The notes under the pieces: generated by a model
The model's database searches: none
What the model saw: the letters and a program-made list of their open reading frames with translations, nothing else
What the model was told of the DNA's origin: nothing
Origin: Setophaga petechia
Lineage: Eukaryota > Chordata > Aves > Passeriformes > Parulidae
Direction of reading: 5' to 3'
DNA: 64,000 bases
Assembly: GCA_024362935.1 (NCBI GenBank)
Contig: JANCRA010000017.1
Span: 2,108,001-2,172,000 of the forward strand
Translations under genes and position numbers: made by a program
In this document: piece by piece, positions 55,085 through 64,000 of the stretch
How the letters are laid out: every line of letters starts with the position of its first letter
Position numbering within the stretch: the stretch's first letter is position 1

Positions 55085-55480
55085 TCAGAGAGCTGGGAAT
55101 GTCCAGCCTGGAGAGGAGAAGATTCCAGCAAGACCCCAGAGCCCTGCCAGGGCCTGCAGGGGCTCCAGGAGAGCTGGGGAGGGACTGGGGACAAGGGATG
55201 GAGGGACAGGACACAGGGAATGGCTCCCACTGCCAGAGGGCAGGGCTGGATGGGATATTGGGAATTGGGAATTGTTCCCTGGGAGGGTGGGCAGGCCCTG
55301 GCACAGGTGCCCAGAGCAGCTGTGGCTGCCCCTGGATCCCTGGCAGTGCCCAAGGCCAGGCTGGACATTGGGGTTGGGAGCAGCCTGGCACAGTGGAAGG
55401 TGTCCCTGCCATGGCAGAGGTAGAACTGGATGAGCTTTAAGGTCCCTTCCAACCCAGCCCATTTGGGGATTTTATGATCT
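55085..55480 (+). mobile_element. CR1 LINE 3' end, about 395 bp
   Basis: Starts in GGGAATGTCCAGCCTGGAGA and runs through GACTGGGGACAAGGGATGGA, GAGGGTGGGCAGGCCCTGGC and CTGGACATTGGGGTTGGGAG to TTTAAGGTCCCTTCCAACCC, with a degraded tail. Confidence 0.93.
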
Positions 55481-55965
55481 GTTTTACTGTTTTACTGTTT
55501 TGCCCTGCTCCTGCTGGGTTTCTGTTCTGATTTCCTGGAACAAACCTTGCTTGGCTGCTGCTCCCTGGGGAGTCAGGGTGAGCCATTGCAGTGACCCGAG
55601 GGACAGGACTGGGGCTCAGCCCTGCTTTCCTCAGAATTCAGGGAGATACTGGGATTCTGCTCCCCTGCAAGGCTGCAGAGGCAGGGAATCCCATTTCCAC
55701 TTCATTTCCCACTTCCCTGGCTCACAGAGGAAATCCACGGGACCAGCCCAGCTGGGGCTGGGAAGGAGCATCCCTGGACTCTGGGGAGGGGGATGAGGAC
55801 AAGAACGTTTATTTCCCTCTTGCAGACACTGCAGAGGGTCTCTCCTGCTCAGCCCCGAGCTCCCACCCCCATTTGCTGAAAGAAGCAGGGGATCCCTCCC
55901 TTCCTGCCCCACTCCAAGATGTTCCATTGCTTCTTGAGCCCATTCCGGAGTCGCTGAACTTTCCC
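55481..55965. other. No recognisable gene
   Basis: Unique sequence directly after the CR1 copy. Nothing identified. Confidence 0.3.
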
Positions 55966-56360
55966 TGAGCTGCTGCCAGGGATCCTCCCTCTAATTTATC
56001 TGCAGGATCTGTTGTAGCTGTATTGATTTTTCCTCCCTGCCTCTCCTCTCTGTGTTTGCTTTCTGAATTATGCAGCCGGGCAGTTTTTCCTCCTTGTGAG
56101 GAGCAGGAGAGTTGCAGAGGATCAATTGAGCCCTGCCATAGTTTAATCAGGAATCCCCAGTAGGAACCAGGAGAGAAAAAGGAGAAGGGAAGACAATGAA
56201 GACAGGGTCGATCAATCCAGTCCTGGTGCAAAGGAAAGAAAAGGAAAGAAGAGAGGAAGGGGTGGAATAATCAGCCAGGTTTCCTCACGCAGCCCTCAGA
56301 TCCCGCAGCCTCAATCAATAACCAACTTTGACAGTCGTTGCTTCAGAAAGAAACTTTCAA
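55966..56360. promoter_or_regulatory. Candidate non-coding element
   Basis: Unique balanced sequence with CTCTAATTTATCTGCAGG, TTCTGAATTATGCAGCCG, CCATAGTTTAATCAGGAATC and CAATCAATAACCAACTTTG. TAAT and AATCA cores suggest homeodomain/HOX-PBX-type sites. Inferred. Confidence 0.3.
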
Positions 56361-57840
56361 AATCCTCCTGAACTCAAAGAATGTTGGTGCTTTATAGCGT
56401 GAAAATGGCCAGTAAAGCCCTGCTGAAGACATGGAGAGGGGTTGGATTCCTTCCCCTTCTTCCTCTTCCCTTTAAAATCCACATTAGGAAGGCAGAGCTG
56501 AGATGAAAGGGGAGCAAACAAGGCTTTTAGTCCTCGTTTTGTTGTTGCAATTATTTTGCCAATAGTAATGATCTCAGCACTGGATGGAGATCCTTGATGT
56601 TGTGCTGGGCATGTGGAGGGGGGGATAGAGCTGCTGGGATTGTTCCAGAACCACAAATCCAGGGGAGGGAACCCCATGGATACAACAGAGTTTGGGTTTG
56701 GAGCATGGAAATAAAACCAAACAGTGCCCATGGGGCACAGGGGCCACAGGGACCATCTGGAAGTTGTGACAGCACAAGACAAGAGAGATTTCTGTATCAA
56801 AAGTAGTGTGACCACATCTTTTCCTGCTCAGGGCAGGATTGTCCCCTGTGCTGGCACTGCTGGGACACCTCGAGTGCTGGGGGCACTCTGAGTTCTCCAG
56901 GCTTTGGAAATCAAACTTCCCAAAGTCCTGCCAGATGTCCCATGGAGAGTCCCAGGCTCAGGGCTGCCTTATTTCTAGAAGGAGAGGCTGGTTGTGGATT
57001 TTCAATTCAAAGAGCTCAGGTCGAGTTCAGTTCCTAAAGAAAATGTTTAGGTCTGGAAGCTCCAGACCTGAAGGTACCAGATCATCATCTGGGGAAACCT
57101 TGGAGGACCACCTGGACAGACACCTCTGCACTTGGCTCCCAGGCTTCATCCCCAAGGAGAGCAGCATTCCAGGCTGGACCAGGTGTGCAGGACAGAGCAG
57201 TGGAGCCCACAGTGGCATCAAATCTCAGGTGAGAATGGCAAGATGGGAAGTTTGGATTATTGACCATGGAGGGATCATGGCTGCATCAGGTCTCACGGCA
57301 GAGGGCAACTGAATTTCCTACACTCCAGTGCTTGAATTCAGAACAAACCTTTCTTTCCCCAAATTCATTTTAGCCGAACAATCTCTGCTTTTGGGGACAG
57401 AAATGTTGGAAGAAATCCTTGTGCAAATTTCAGAAGAATAACTGATAGGGTTAATTAATCCTCCCCTTGTCACCTGTGGCAAGGACAGCCAGGAGTTGCA
57501 TTAATCTCATTCCACCATTCCCACAAAACAGGTGCTAACTCAGTCCCCCTCCATATTCATCTTTATTCCACAGGAACATTACAATCCCTAAAATTCCTCA
57601 CCCATGAGCCTGACTTCAGCCAAGAGGCCCAGAAATCTCTGAAGAGAAGGGCAGAGCCTGCCAGACACGAGGACAAAAGAGAGTGGAGCCAGCAGAAAAC
57701 CAGTTCAAATTCAGTTTGCCCTGATAGACCCAGTTCAGTCTAAAAAATGTCAATTTTGAGATCTGTGCTTCCACCACTCTTGGTCCCATAATCTTATGGA
57801 GGGCTCAGCACAAAGATCAGTCAGACACAATAATTAACAC
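56361..57840. other. No recognisable gene
   Basis: Unique mixed sequence without identified exon or repeat. Confidence 0.35.
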
Positions 57841-57844
57841 CTTG

Positions 57845-58255
57845 GTTAATGGGAATGGAGGTGGAGTTCCAGCTGGCAGGGATGGAGATAAAGCCCAGCC
57901 TGGAATGGATGGAGGTAAAGCTCAGTCTGGTAGGGATGGAGGTAAAGCTCAACCTGGAATGGATGGACATAAAGCCCAGCCTTGTAGGAATGGAAGTAAA
58001 GCTCAGCCTGGAATGAATGGAGGTGAAGCTCAGCCTGGGGATGGATGGAGGTAGGGATGGAGGTAAAGCCCAGCCTGGAATGGATGAAAGTAGAGCTCAG
58101 CCTGGAATGGATGGACATAAAGCCCAGCCTGGAATGGATGGAGGTAAAGCCCAGCCTGGAATGGATGGAGGTAAAGCTCAGCCTGGAATGGATGGAGGTA
58201 AAGCTCAGCCTGGAATGGATGGACATAAAGCCCAGCCTGGAATGGATGAAGGCCC
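57845..58255. repeat. Minisatellite, about 27 bp unit, about 14 copies
   Basis: Unit near AATGGATGGAGGTAAAGCTC plus AGCCTGG. GGATGGACATAAAGCCC variants recur in a higher-order pattern. Yields Gly-Lys-Ala-Gln-Pro frames that are not genes. Confidence 0.96.
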
Positions 58256-58429
58256 AGCCCAGCTGGACAGGCTGCAGGTGCAGCTCACCCCTGACACTGC
58301 AGAAGGTTCAGTCTTTGCTCCCAGGGGCTTTTCCAAGGCAAGCCCCCTGTCAGGCCAGCCCCTCACCAAGGGCAGCCACCCCAGCCATGCTGGGAGCGCT
58401 GGGCTCTGGCTCCAGCTCCTGAGCCAGCA

Positions 58430-58600
58430 GGGACTGGGCTGTTCCTCATGGAAGGAGCTCCTGGGCAAGCAGGGACTGGGCTGCTCCTCATGGAAGGAGC
58501 TCCTGGGCAAGCAGGGACTGGGCTGTTCCTCATGGAAGGAGCTCCTGGGCAAGCAGGGACTGGGCTGCTCCTCGTGGAAGGAGCTCCTGGCTCGCCTCCT
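58430..58600. repeat. Minisatellite, 42 bp unit, 4 copies
   Basis: Unit GGACTGGGCTGTTCCTCATG followed by GAAGGAGCTCCTGGGCAAGCA. Very high identity between copies implies recent expansion. Confidence 0.96.
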
Positions 58601-58659
58601 CCCAGAATGTGTTCCACATTTTCTGCTAATAAGGGCACAGGGAGAGAGTGAGACAGAGA

Positions 58660-58880
58660 GAGAAGAGGAGAAAAACTGCTCTAAATTATTCATGGACAAT
58701 ATCATTATGTGTCATAACAGTGTGTCTGTGATGGGAAAGAGTGAGTGTGGCAGGGGCTGGGGTAGCACAGGCCGGGCTGCACAATAGCGAGAGCTGATTA
58801 ATTATTGATGTGCACTAATTGGCTACAGGGTTTCAGGACAGCTTGGGCTTTGTTGGGATCATTTGTATTCTTGCTTTGGA
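58660..58880. promoter_or_regulatory. Candidate enhancer with two Brn-3/homeodomain-like motifs
   Basis: Unique AT-rich island. AAATTATTCATGG lies at 58683-58695 (other strand CCATGAATAATTT), and CTGATTAATTATTGAT at 58794-58809, about 110 bases apart. Also present are ATATCATTATGTGTC and GTGCACTAATTGGC. Function inferred. Confidence 0.4.
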
Positions 58881-59419
58881 AATGGACCCCCCCACACACA
58901 TAAACCCAACATTTTCGTGTGCAAGTCCTCTCCCTCCTCCTCTTTTCCTCCTCCCTCCCTCTCTCCCTGCCCTGCTTCCAGGGCTCCCGATCCCCTGTGT
59001 GTGTACAAATTAACAGGATCTTAACCTCTGCTGATTTCCTGCAGCCCTGACACGCTGCCAACACTTCTCTGCAGTGGGGCTCGGCCTGCAGCGCTGCTCC
59101 CTGCTGCAGAAAACCAGCCCTGCCCTCAGCACTGGGCTCTCCTTGCACCAGGGCCACCCTCTTCTCCCTGCCCTTCCCTGCCTTTGCCCCCAGAGCAGCT
59201 GGAAAGTTCTTCCCAGGCATTCCTTCCTTCTGGAATGCTCCAGACCTTGCCTTGGAGCCTGCTGTGGTTGCACCCCTCGATCAGAGAGCCAGCCTGGAGG
59301 TGCCAGTGAGGTGAGGGGAGAGCTTTAAGGTTCAGAGCTCGGCTCACCCTCTTGGTTGACTTTAACAGCACAGGAATTCCAGTGTGGGGCTGCTCCTCCC
59401 ATGGCTCCAGCTGTGCCCA
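58881..59419. other. No recognisable gene
   Basis: 58920-58980 is pyrimidine-rich. Otherwise nothing identified. Confidence 0.3.
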
Positions 59420-59945
59420 GGTGTCCATGCAGGTGAGACCCCACCTGCAGAGCTGCCCCAGCCCTGGGGCCCAGCACAGCAAGGAGCTGGAGCTGTGGGA
59501 CAGAGCCCAGGTTTGAGCAGAGGGATGGAGCAGCTCTGCCATGAGGAAAGGCTGGGAGAGCTGGGATTGTTCAGCCTGGTCCTGGGGAGAGCCCAGAGCC
59601 CCTCCTGGTGTCTAAAGGGGCTCCAGGTGAGCTGCAGAGGGACTGGGGACAAGGCATGGAGGGACAGGACCCAGGGAATGGCTCCCAGTGCCAGAGGGCA
59701 GGGATGGATGGGAGATTGGGAATTGGGAATTGTTCCCTGTGAGGGTGGGCAGGCCCTGGCACAGGGTGCCCAGAGCAGCTGTGGCTGCCCCTGGATCCCT
59801 GGCAGTGCCCAAGGCCAGGCTGGACATTGGGGCTGGGAGCTCCTGGGACAGTGGGAGGTGTCCCTGCCATGGCAGGGGTGGCACTGGATGGGCTTTGAGG
59901 TCCCTTCCAATGCAAAGCACTCCATGATTCCAGGTTCCATGACCA
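59420..59945 (+). mobile_element. CR1 LINE 3' end, about 525 bp, longest copy
   Basis: Begins in the reverse-transcriptase-distal part (GTGAGACCCCACCTGCAGAG, AGGAAAGGCTGGGAGAGCTG, GGATTGTTCAGCCTGGTCCT) and runs through the whole 3' end to GGTCCCTTCCAATGCAAAGC and a CCATGATTCCA tail. The reading frame is broken. Confidence 0.95.
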
Positions 59946-60924
59946 GGCACCAGTCCCACAGCTCCCTCTGCCCTTGCCCTCACATGGGATCAGCAGGTTG
60001 CCACACCTCATTCCATGGGCTGTTCCCTCACAAACATCAGCTTTTCACCCTCTCAGGATGCCCCAATGGGTCTCAGGATTGACCTGGGGTCCCTTCACCC
60101 CCTGACATCCCAATGAAAGCACGGCTGAGCTGCCTGGAGCCAGGAGCTGCTCCCAGCAGAGCAAGGGACACTTCCTGCAGTGCTTCATGCTCTGCTAAAT
60201 CCCTTCATCCCACCCCCTGGCATTTTAAGGATGCTCTTGGCAGAGAAGAACATCCAAGTGAATATCCCGAGGATGGCACCAGGGCCTTGCTCAGGAATTA
60301 ACTGGGGCTGGTGACCTTTCTTTCAGTCCTCTGAGCTCCTGTTTTCTGATAGTTGTGATTAAAATTTGAAGGGCAGGATGACATCCCTGGGATGAGGCAT
60401 CTTTCAGCTGAATGGCTGAGAGGTGCTGTTTGGGGACAGGTGTTTGCTGCAGATATTTCCCAAGCTGCTTTTAAATAAATCACAGGTGAGGCCTGGCTGA
60501 GGAACCTTTGGGCTGCACTTTTCCCCACTCCCAGCCTGTGGAGCTCCATGAAAGCAGCCAGGAAGGACCTCCTGAGGCATTGGTTGATCCAGCAGGGCAA
60601 GAACAAGGCAGACGTTGACAAGAGGATGGTACAGCTGCAGAAATCAATTTGTGGGATCAGATCTTGGAGTTTTCTCTGATCCTGATGAGCAAGCTTGCTG
60701 CCCTGAACCCAGCAGGCTGGAGTAGGACTGGGGGATGTGGGCTCAGTGCTTCCCTTGGGCATGGGCTGCTGGAAGGCCTGGACATGTGTCTGCATTCCTC
60801 ACTTTGCCCAGGATTTCTCTTCCTTCAAAATCTGGGATAGCTGGGGGCCAAAGCAAACCTGCTTCTGTTGGGCTGAGCAGTGAGAGCTGGAACCAGTGAG
60901 GTGGACATGGCCTTCAGCTGGAGG
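59946..60924. other. No recognisable gene
   Basis: Unique sequence. Nothing identified. Confidence 0.3.
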
Positions 60925-60966
60925 AGAAATTCATCCCTGTGACGGTGGGCAGGCCCTGGCAGCGGG
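60925..60966 (+). mobile_element. Short CR1 fragment
   Basis: About 40 bases match the CR1 CCCTGTGACGGTGGGCAGGC step; the rest is lost. Confidence 0.55.
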
Positions 60967-61589
60967 GCTGACCTGGGGGATTTTGTGTCTGTGCCCTCAG
61001 GATAGAGCTGACACTCTTTGTTCTCTTTGCTCCTTCTCCCTTCTCCCTCTCCTTTGAAACCCTTTGCATTATTCCTTATAGGAACAAAACAAAGAAAGAA
61101 TTTAGTTTATTTGTTATTTATTTAGGACAAACCCTTCCCTCCCACTTCAAAAGGGGCTACGTGCAGGAGCCTCTGGTGGGTCCCAGGAAACTCTTGATTG
61201 ATTATCCGAAAGGAGCCAAGTGAGATGAAAAGCAGAGGGATGGGATTCATTTTAAGGGGAACAGCCACTAAAATATCATCAATTTTTTATTAAACAGAAT
61301 CTTTTCAATAGACAAAATGAACTTTCCTCTCCTCACTTGTGTTTTTTCTTTCTTTTCCCCATTTTTGTTTTCCTTAGGTATGGGCAGATTCTATTTTCCT
61401 TCCTTTTTCCTCTTTTCTTCTGCCCCTGGGACTGGTGAGAGGTGTGGGGTTAAATGGTGACCTGGGCCACCAAACAGGAAAATGTACCTAAAGCTTCCCA
61501 GCAAAATCCTCTTTTGTTTTTCCACTGGAAAAGGACAAGAGACAGAGGGAATGAGATGAAACAAGAGAAGTTCAGACTAGGCCTAAGGT
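60967..61589. other. AT-rich unannotated sequence
   Basis: 61085-61140 (GAATTTAGTTTATTTGTTAT) and 61250-61440 are AT- or T-rich. No gene or clear element. Confidence 0.3.
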
Positions 61590-61800
61590 TTAGACTGGTT
61601 ATTAAAAACAAATTCTTCTCCAAAGTTTTCCAGCCCTGGCACAGAGTGCCCAGGGCAGTGGTGGAGTCACCATCACTGGAAATGTAGGCGAAACTTGTGG
61701 CTGTGGCACCTGGGGATGTGGGCAGTGGTGGGGCTGGCAGAGCTGGGGAATGGTTGGACTCTGAGATCTCAGGGGTTTCGCCAACAGTTCCATGATTCTG
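61590..61800 (+). mobile_element. CR1 LINE 3' end
   Basis: AAACAAATTCTTCTCCAAAG, TTCCAGCCCTGGCACAGAGT, TGTGGCACCTGGGGATGTGG and GGGGAATGGTTGGACTCTGA, with a TTCCATGATTCTGTA tail. Confidence 0.9.
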
Positions 61801-62149
61801 TAAAAATCACCTTAAGATTCCCCAGAAAAGATGAACTCAACACTGAAGCCCTGAGGGTCTTTGCTGAGCTCTTTTGAGCAAGAGTCTGAACTGGAGGCCT
61901 CAGGAAGTTCCCTCCAGCCTGAATTCTTCCCTGACCCTTGGCTGGGAGCCCAGCGGGGGCAGTGGCAGTGAGGTGGGGACATGGCTGAGCTCAGGCTGCT
62001 CCTGGAGAGCTGTTGGGCACATCCTGAGTGCTCAGGTCACTGCTGAGTGCTGCTCAGCAAGGATTTCATGAGAGAGCATCACCAGCTTGTGCTAAAATCA
62101 CCAAAGTGTGAGGGGAGCTGTGTGGTGGCAGGTACAGGGCTCCAAACCG
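61801..62149. other. No recognisable gene
   Basis: Unique interval. Nothing identified. Confidence 0.3.
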
Positions 62150-62375
62150 ACAGGGAACAGCTTTGGGTTGGATATTAGTGAGAAATTGTCCCCTGTGAGG
62201 GTGGGGAAGCCCTGAGGCTGAGAGAAGCTCTGGCTGTGCCGTCCCTGGAAGGTCCAAGGCCAGGTTGGGGCAATGTGGGACAGTGAAAGGTGTCCCTGCC
62301 ACGGCACGGTGGAACCGGGTGATCTTGGAGGTCCTTTCCAGCCCTACCAGTGTCTGATCCTGTGACAGGACGTGT
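62150..62375 (+). mobile_element. CR1 LINE 3' end
   Basis: TTTGGGTTGGATATTAGTGA, CCCTGTGAGGGTGGGGAAGC, GTGTCCCTGCCACGGCACGG and GATCTTGGAGGTCCTTTCCA, with a degraded tail. Confidence 0.9.
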
Positions 62376-62849
62376 GGGGCTGTACTGGGGTTTCTGCTGG
62401 CGCAGGGATTGAAGTGTGCTGAGGGCTGTGGGTGTGAGTGAGTGTGTGCAGGTGGCAGTGTGGGGGTGTGTGAGCCACAGGGACACAGCCCATTGCAGCT
62501 CTGCCTGGTGTTTGTGCGTGTGGCAGTGACTGGGTGTGCTCTGTGGGCATTTTTGGGTGTGCAAGGGCTGTGATGTACCAGGAACCCACTGCCTAGCACA
62601 GGAGTTGCCTCGTTTCCTTCCTTACAGCTTCATCCCGGAGCTCCTGGCGTGGAAATCTTGCCCTGACTCCAGAATGTACCACAGAAAAAAAAAAAAAAAA
62701 CACCGACAACAATGCGTGTTTAGGGTCCATTTACCAGGGGGATTTTTCCCCCCCTTCCCCTAATCCCTCCCGAGCCGAGCGAACGCGAGCACCAGAATAA
62801 AAACCACACACAAAAAAGAAAGGGCGAAAGCGAGGGAGAAAGAGGATTT
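62376..62849. other. No recognisable gene; GT-rich patch and A16 run
   Basis: 62400-62570 is GTG-rich. An A-run lies at about 62685-62700. No exon recognised. Confidence 0.35.
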
Positions 62850-63230
62850 CCTTCAAATCTGCTCTGTCTGCCCGTGATGGAGACTCATTCCCATAATCAT
62901 TTTGACAGGTGTGCAATGGTTGAAGAGTTGCGGGGTGCGGGGGCGCGGCGGGGAGGGGAGCGGCAGCATCGCCCTTTGGCGGCGCCGTGCGCCGGGCGCG
63001 CTGATTAGACATGACAAGCACACCTGCCAGCGCCGAGCCCGGCAATTAAAGCCTCTTTGAGGTCCCAGGAAGTGACCGCATTAGAAAAGCCCCTCGCAGG
63101 CGGCTCCTTAGCATATTCCCAGTGTCATTAGCGCCGCGGCAAAGGCGAGGCTCAGCGGCGGAGGGCTCTGACATGACCCGTGCTCCCTTCCCGCTCGGGG
63201 AGGGGATGCAAAGTGACTTTTAAAGAGGAG
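62850..63230. promoter_or_regulatory. Candidate conserved element inside a CpG-rich island
   Basis: GATGGAGACTCATTCCCATA, ATCATTTTGACAGGTGTGCA (with E-box CAGGTG), CGCGCTGATTAGACATGACA, GGCAATTAAAGCCTCTTTGA and CCTTAGCATATTCCCAG. It combines a CpG-dense core with unique AT-rich homeodomain cores, a look typical of deeply conserved developmental elements. No coding frame is evident. Confidence 0.45.
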
Positions 63231-63644
63231 TATTTTTTTTTTCTCCTTTAAATTTGATTTCCAAGCCCCTCGTGCCTCTGCCTCCCTCCTGCTCTTGGAA
63301 ATGTTCCATCGTCGCCGGGGTCGGCAGGGGGAAGGGAACCAGAATTCATTAAAGACAGAAAAGGACTTTGCTAAAAAATGGGAGGCTTCTGGGACAAAAA
63401 AAATCAATTCTGGATTCCACTGTAGATTCTCAGTCTGCTCCCTGCTTTCCCTTCTTCCTTCTCTTTTCTGCATCCTCTTCCTTTCCTCCATCACCTCCCT
63501 GTCCCTCTTTCCTCTCCGACATCCAGCTCTTGATATTCCCACTCCTAGTGCCCCTTATCCCTGGAGATTGCCTGGTGCACACTGAGAGACCCTGGTGTGG
63601 TCACTGACCTTGGCAGCACCACGGGAGGTTGGTGCCATGGGCAT
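63231..63644. other. No recognisable gene
   Basis: T-rich near 63231-63245, purine-rich near 63350-63400, pyrimidine-rich near 63430-63520. Nothing else identified. Confidence 0.3.
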
Positions 63645-64000
63645 CATCCATCCATCCATCCATCCATCCATCCATCCATCCATCCATCCATCATCCATCA
63701 TCCATCCATCATCCATCCATCATCCATCATCCATCATCCATCCATCCATCTATCCATCCTCCATCCGTCCATCCATCATCCATCCATCCATCCATCCATC
63801 CATCCATCATCCATCCATCCATCCATCATTCCCTCATCCATCCATCCATCATCCATCCATCATCCATCCATCCATCCATCCATCATCCATCCATCATCCA
63901 TCCATCCATCCATCCATCCATCCATCCATCCATGCATCCATCCATCATCCATCCATCCATCCATCCCTTCCCCATCCATCCATCCATCCGTCCATCCATC
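63645..64000. repeat. (ATCC)n array running off the window end
   Basis: Same CCAT tetranucleotide with CATCATCC interruptions as the array at 50943, including the CATTCCCTCATCC variant. At least 355 bases; the true end is outside the window. Confidence 0.98.

Overview
The window looks like avian nuclear DNA, most likely from a songbird. The reasons are numerous short 3' fragments of a CR1-type LINE on both strands, one retroviral solo LTR whose 3' half resembles passerine LTRs as I remember them, a GC-rich and CpG-rich background, and very many minisatellites and tetranucleotide arrays, which together suggest a small GC-rich chromosome. The vertebrate gene structure (GT-AG intron, CpG island, AATAAA signals) excludes a bacterial source.

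Only one protein-coding gene can be supported: a two-exon POU class IV (Brn-3) homeodomain transcription factor on the + strand. Its coding exons are 32763-32882 and 33406-34311 (341 aa). It has a CpG-island promoter from about 32.2 kb and a 3' UTR reaching about 35.5 kb. The N-terminal POU-IV box, POU-specific domain and POU homeodomain are intact. The protein ends FSATY like POU4F1, but it lacks the long glycine/alanine-rich middle of mammalian POU4F1 and has its own POU-domain substitutions. It best fits the extra non-mammalian Brn-3 gene (chicken 'brain-specific homeobox/POU domain protein 3'; compare Xenopus pou4f1.2/Brn3d) rather than the orthologue of human POU4F1, 2 or 3.

Layout. 1-32 kb, upstream: a solo LTR (0.5-0.95 kb), dispersed CR1 fragments, many tandem arrays (1.0, 1.8, 3.9, 11.1, 11.5, 14.3, 20.8, 21.3, 21.8, 22.2 and 24.9 kb), CpG-rich stretches without a recognisable gene (11.0-13.3 and about 19 kb), and small AT-rich islands with homeodomain/POU-like motifs that look like candidate conserved non-coding elements (1.45, 7.05, 14.6, 16.7, 23.6, 25.7, 27.5, 27.9 and 29.3 kb). 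32-37.3 kb: the POU gene, then a GC-rich island ending in a consensus splice donor at 37184/37185. 37.3-64 kb, downstream: more CR1, minisatellites (41.6, 57.9, 58.4 kb), a 1.1-kb ATCC array (50.9-52.1 kb), more candidate regulatory islands (43.3, 54.5, 56.2, 58.7 and 62.9-63.2 kb), and a second ATCC array running off the window end.

The overall picture is a single developmental regulator in a gene-poor regulatory domain. Several AT-rich islands carry motifs resembling the Brn-3 recognition sequence, one directly abutting an E-box, which would suit proneural activation and autoregulation. That is inference. Conservation, expression and paralogy could not be tested here.
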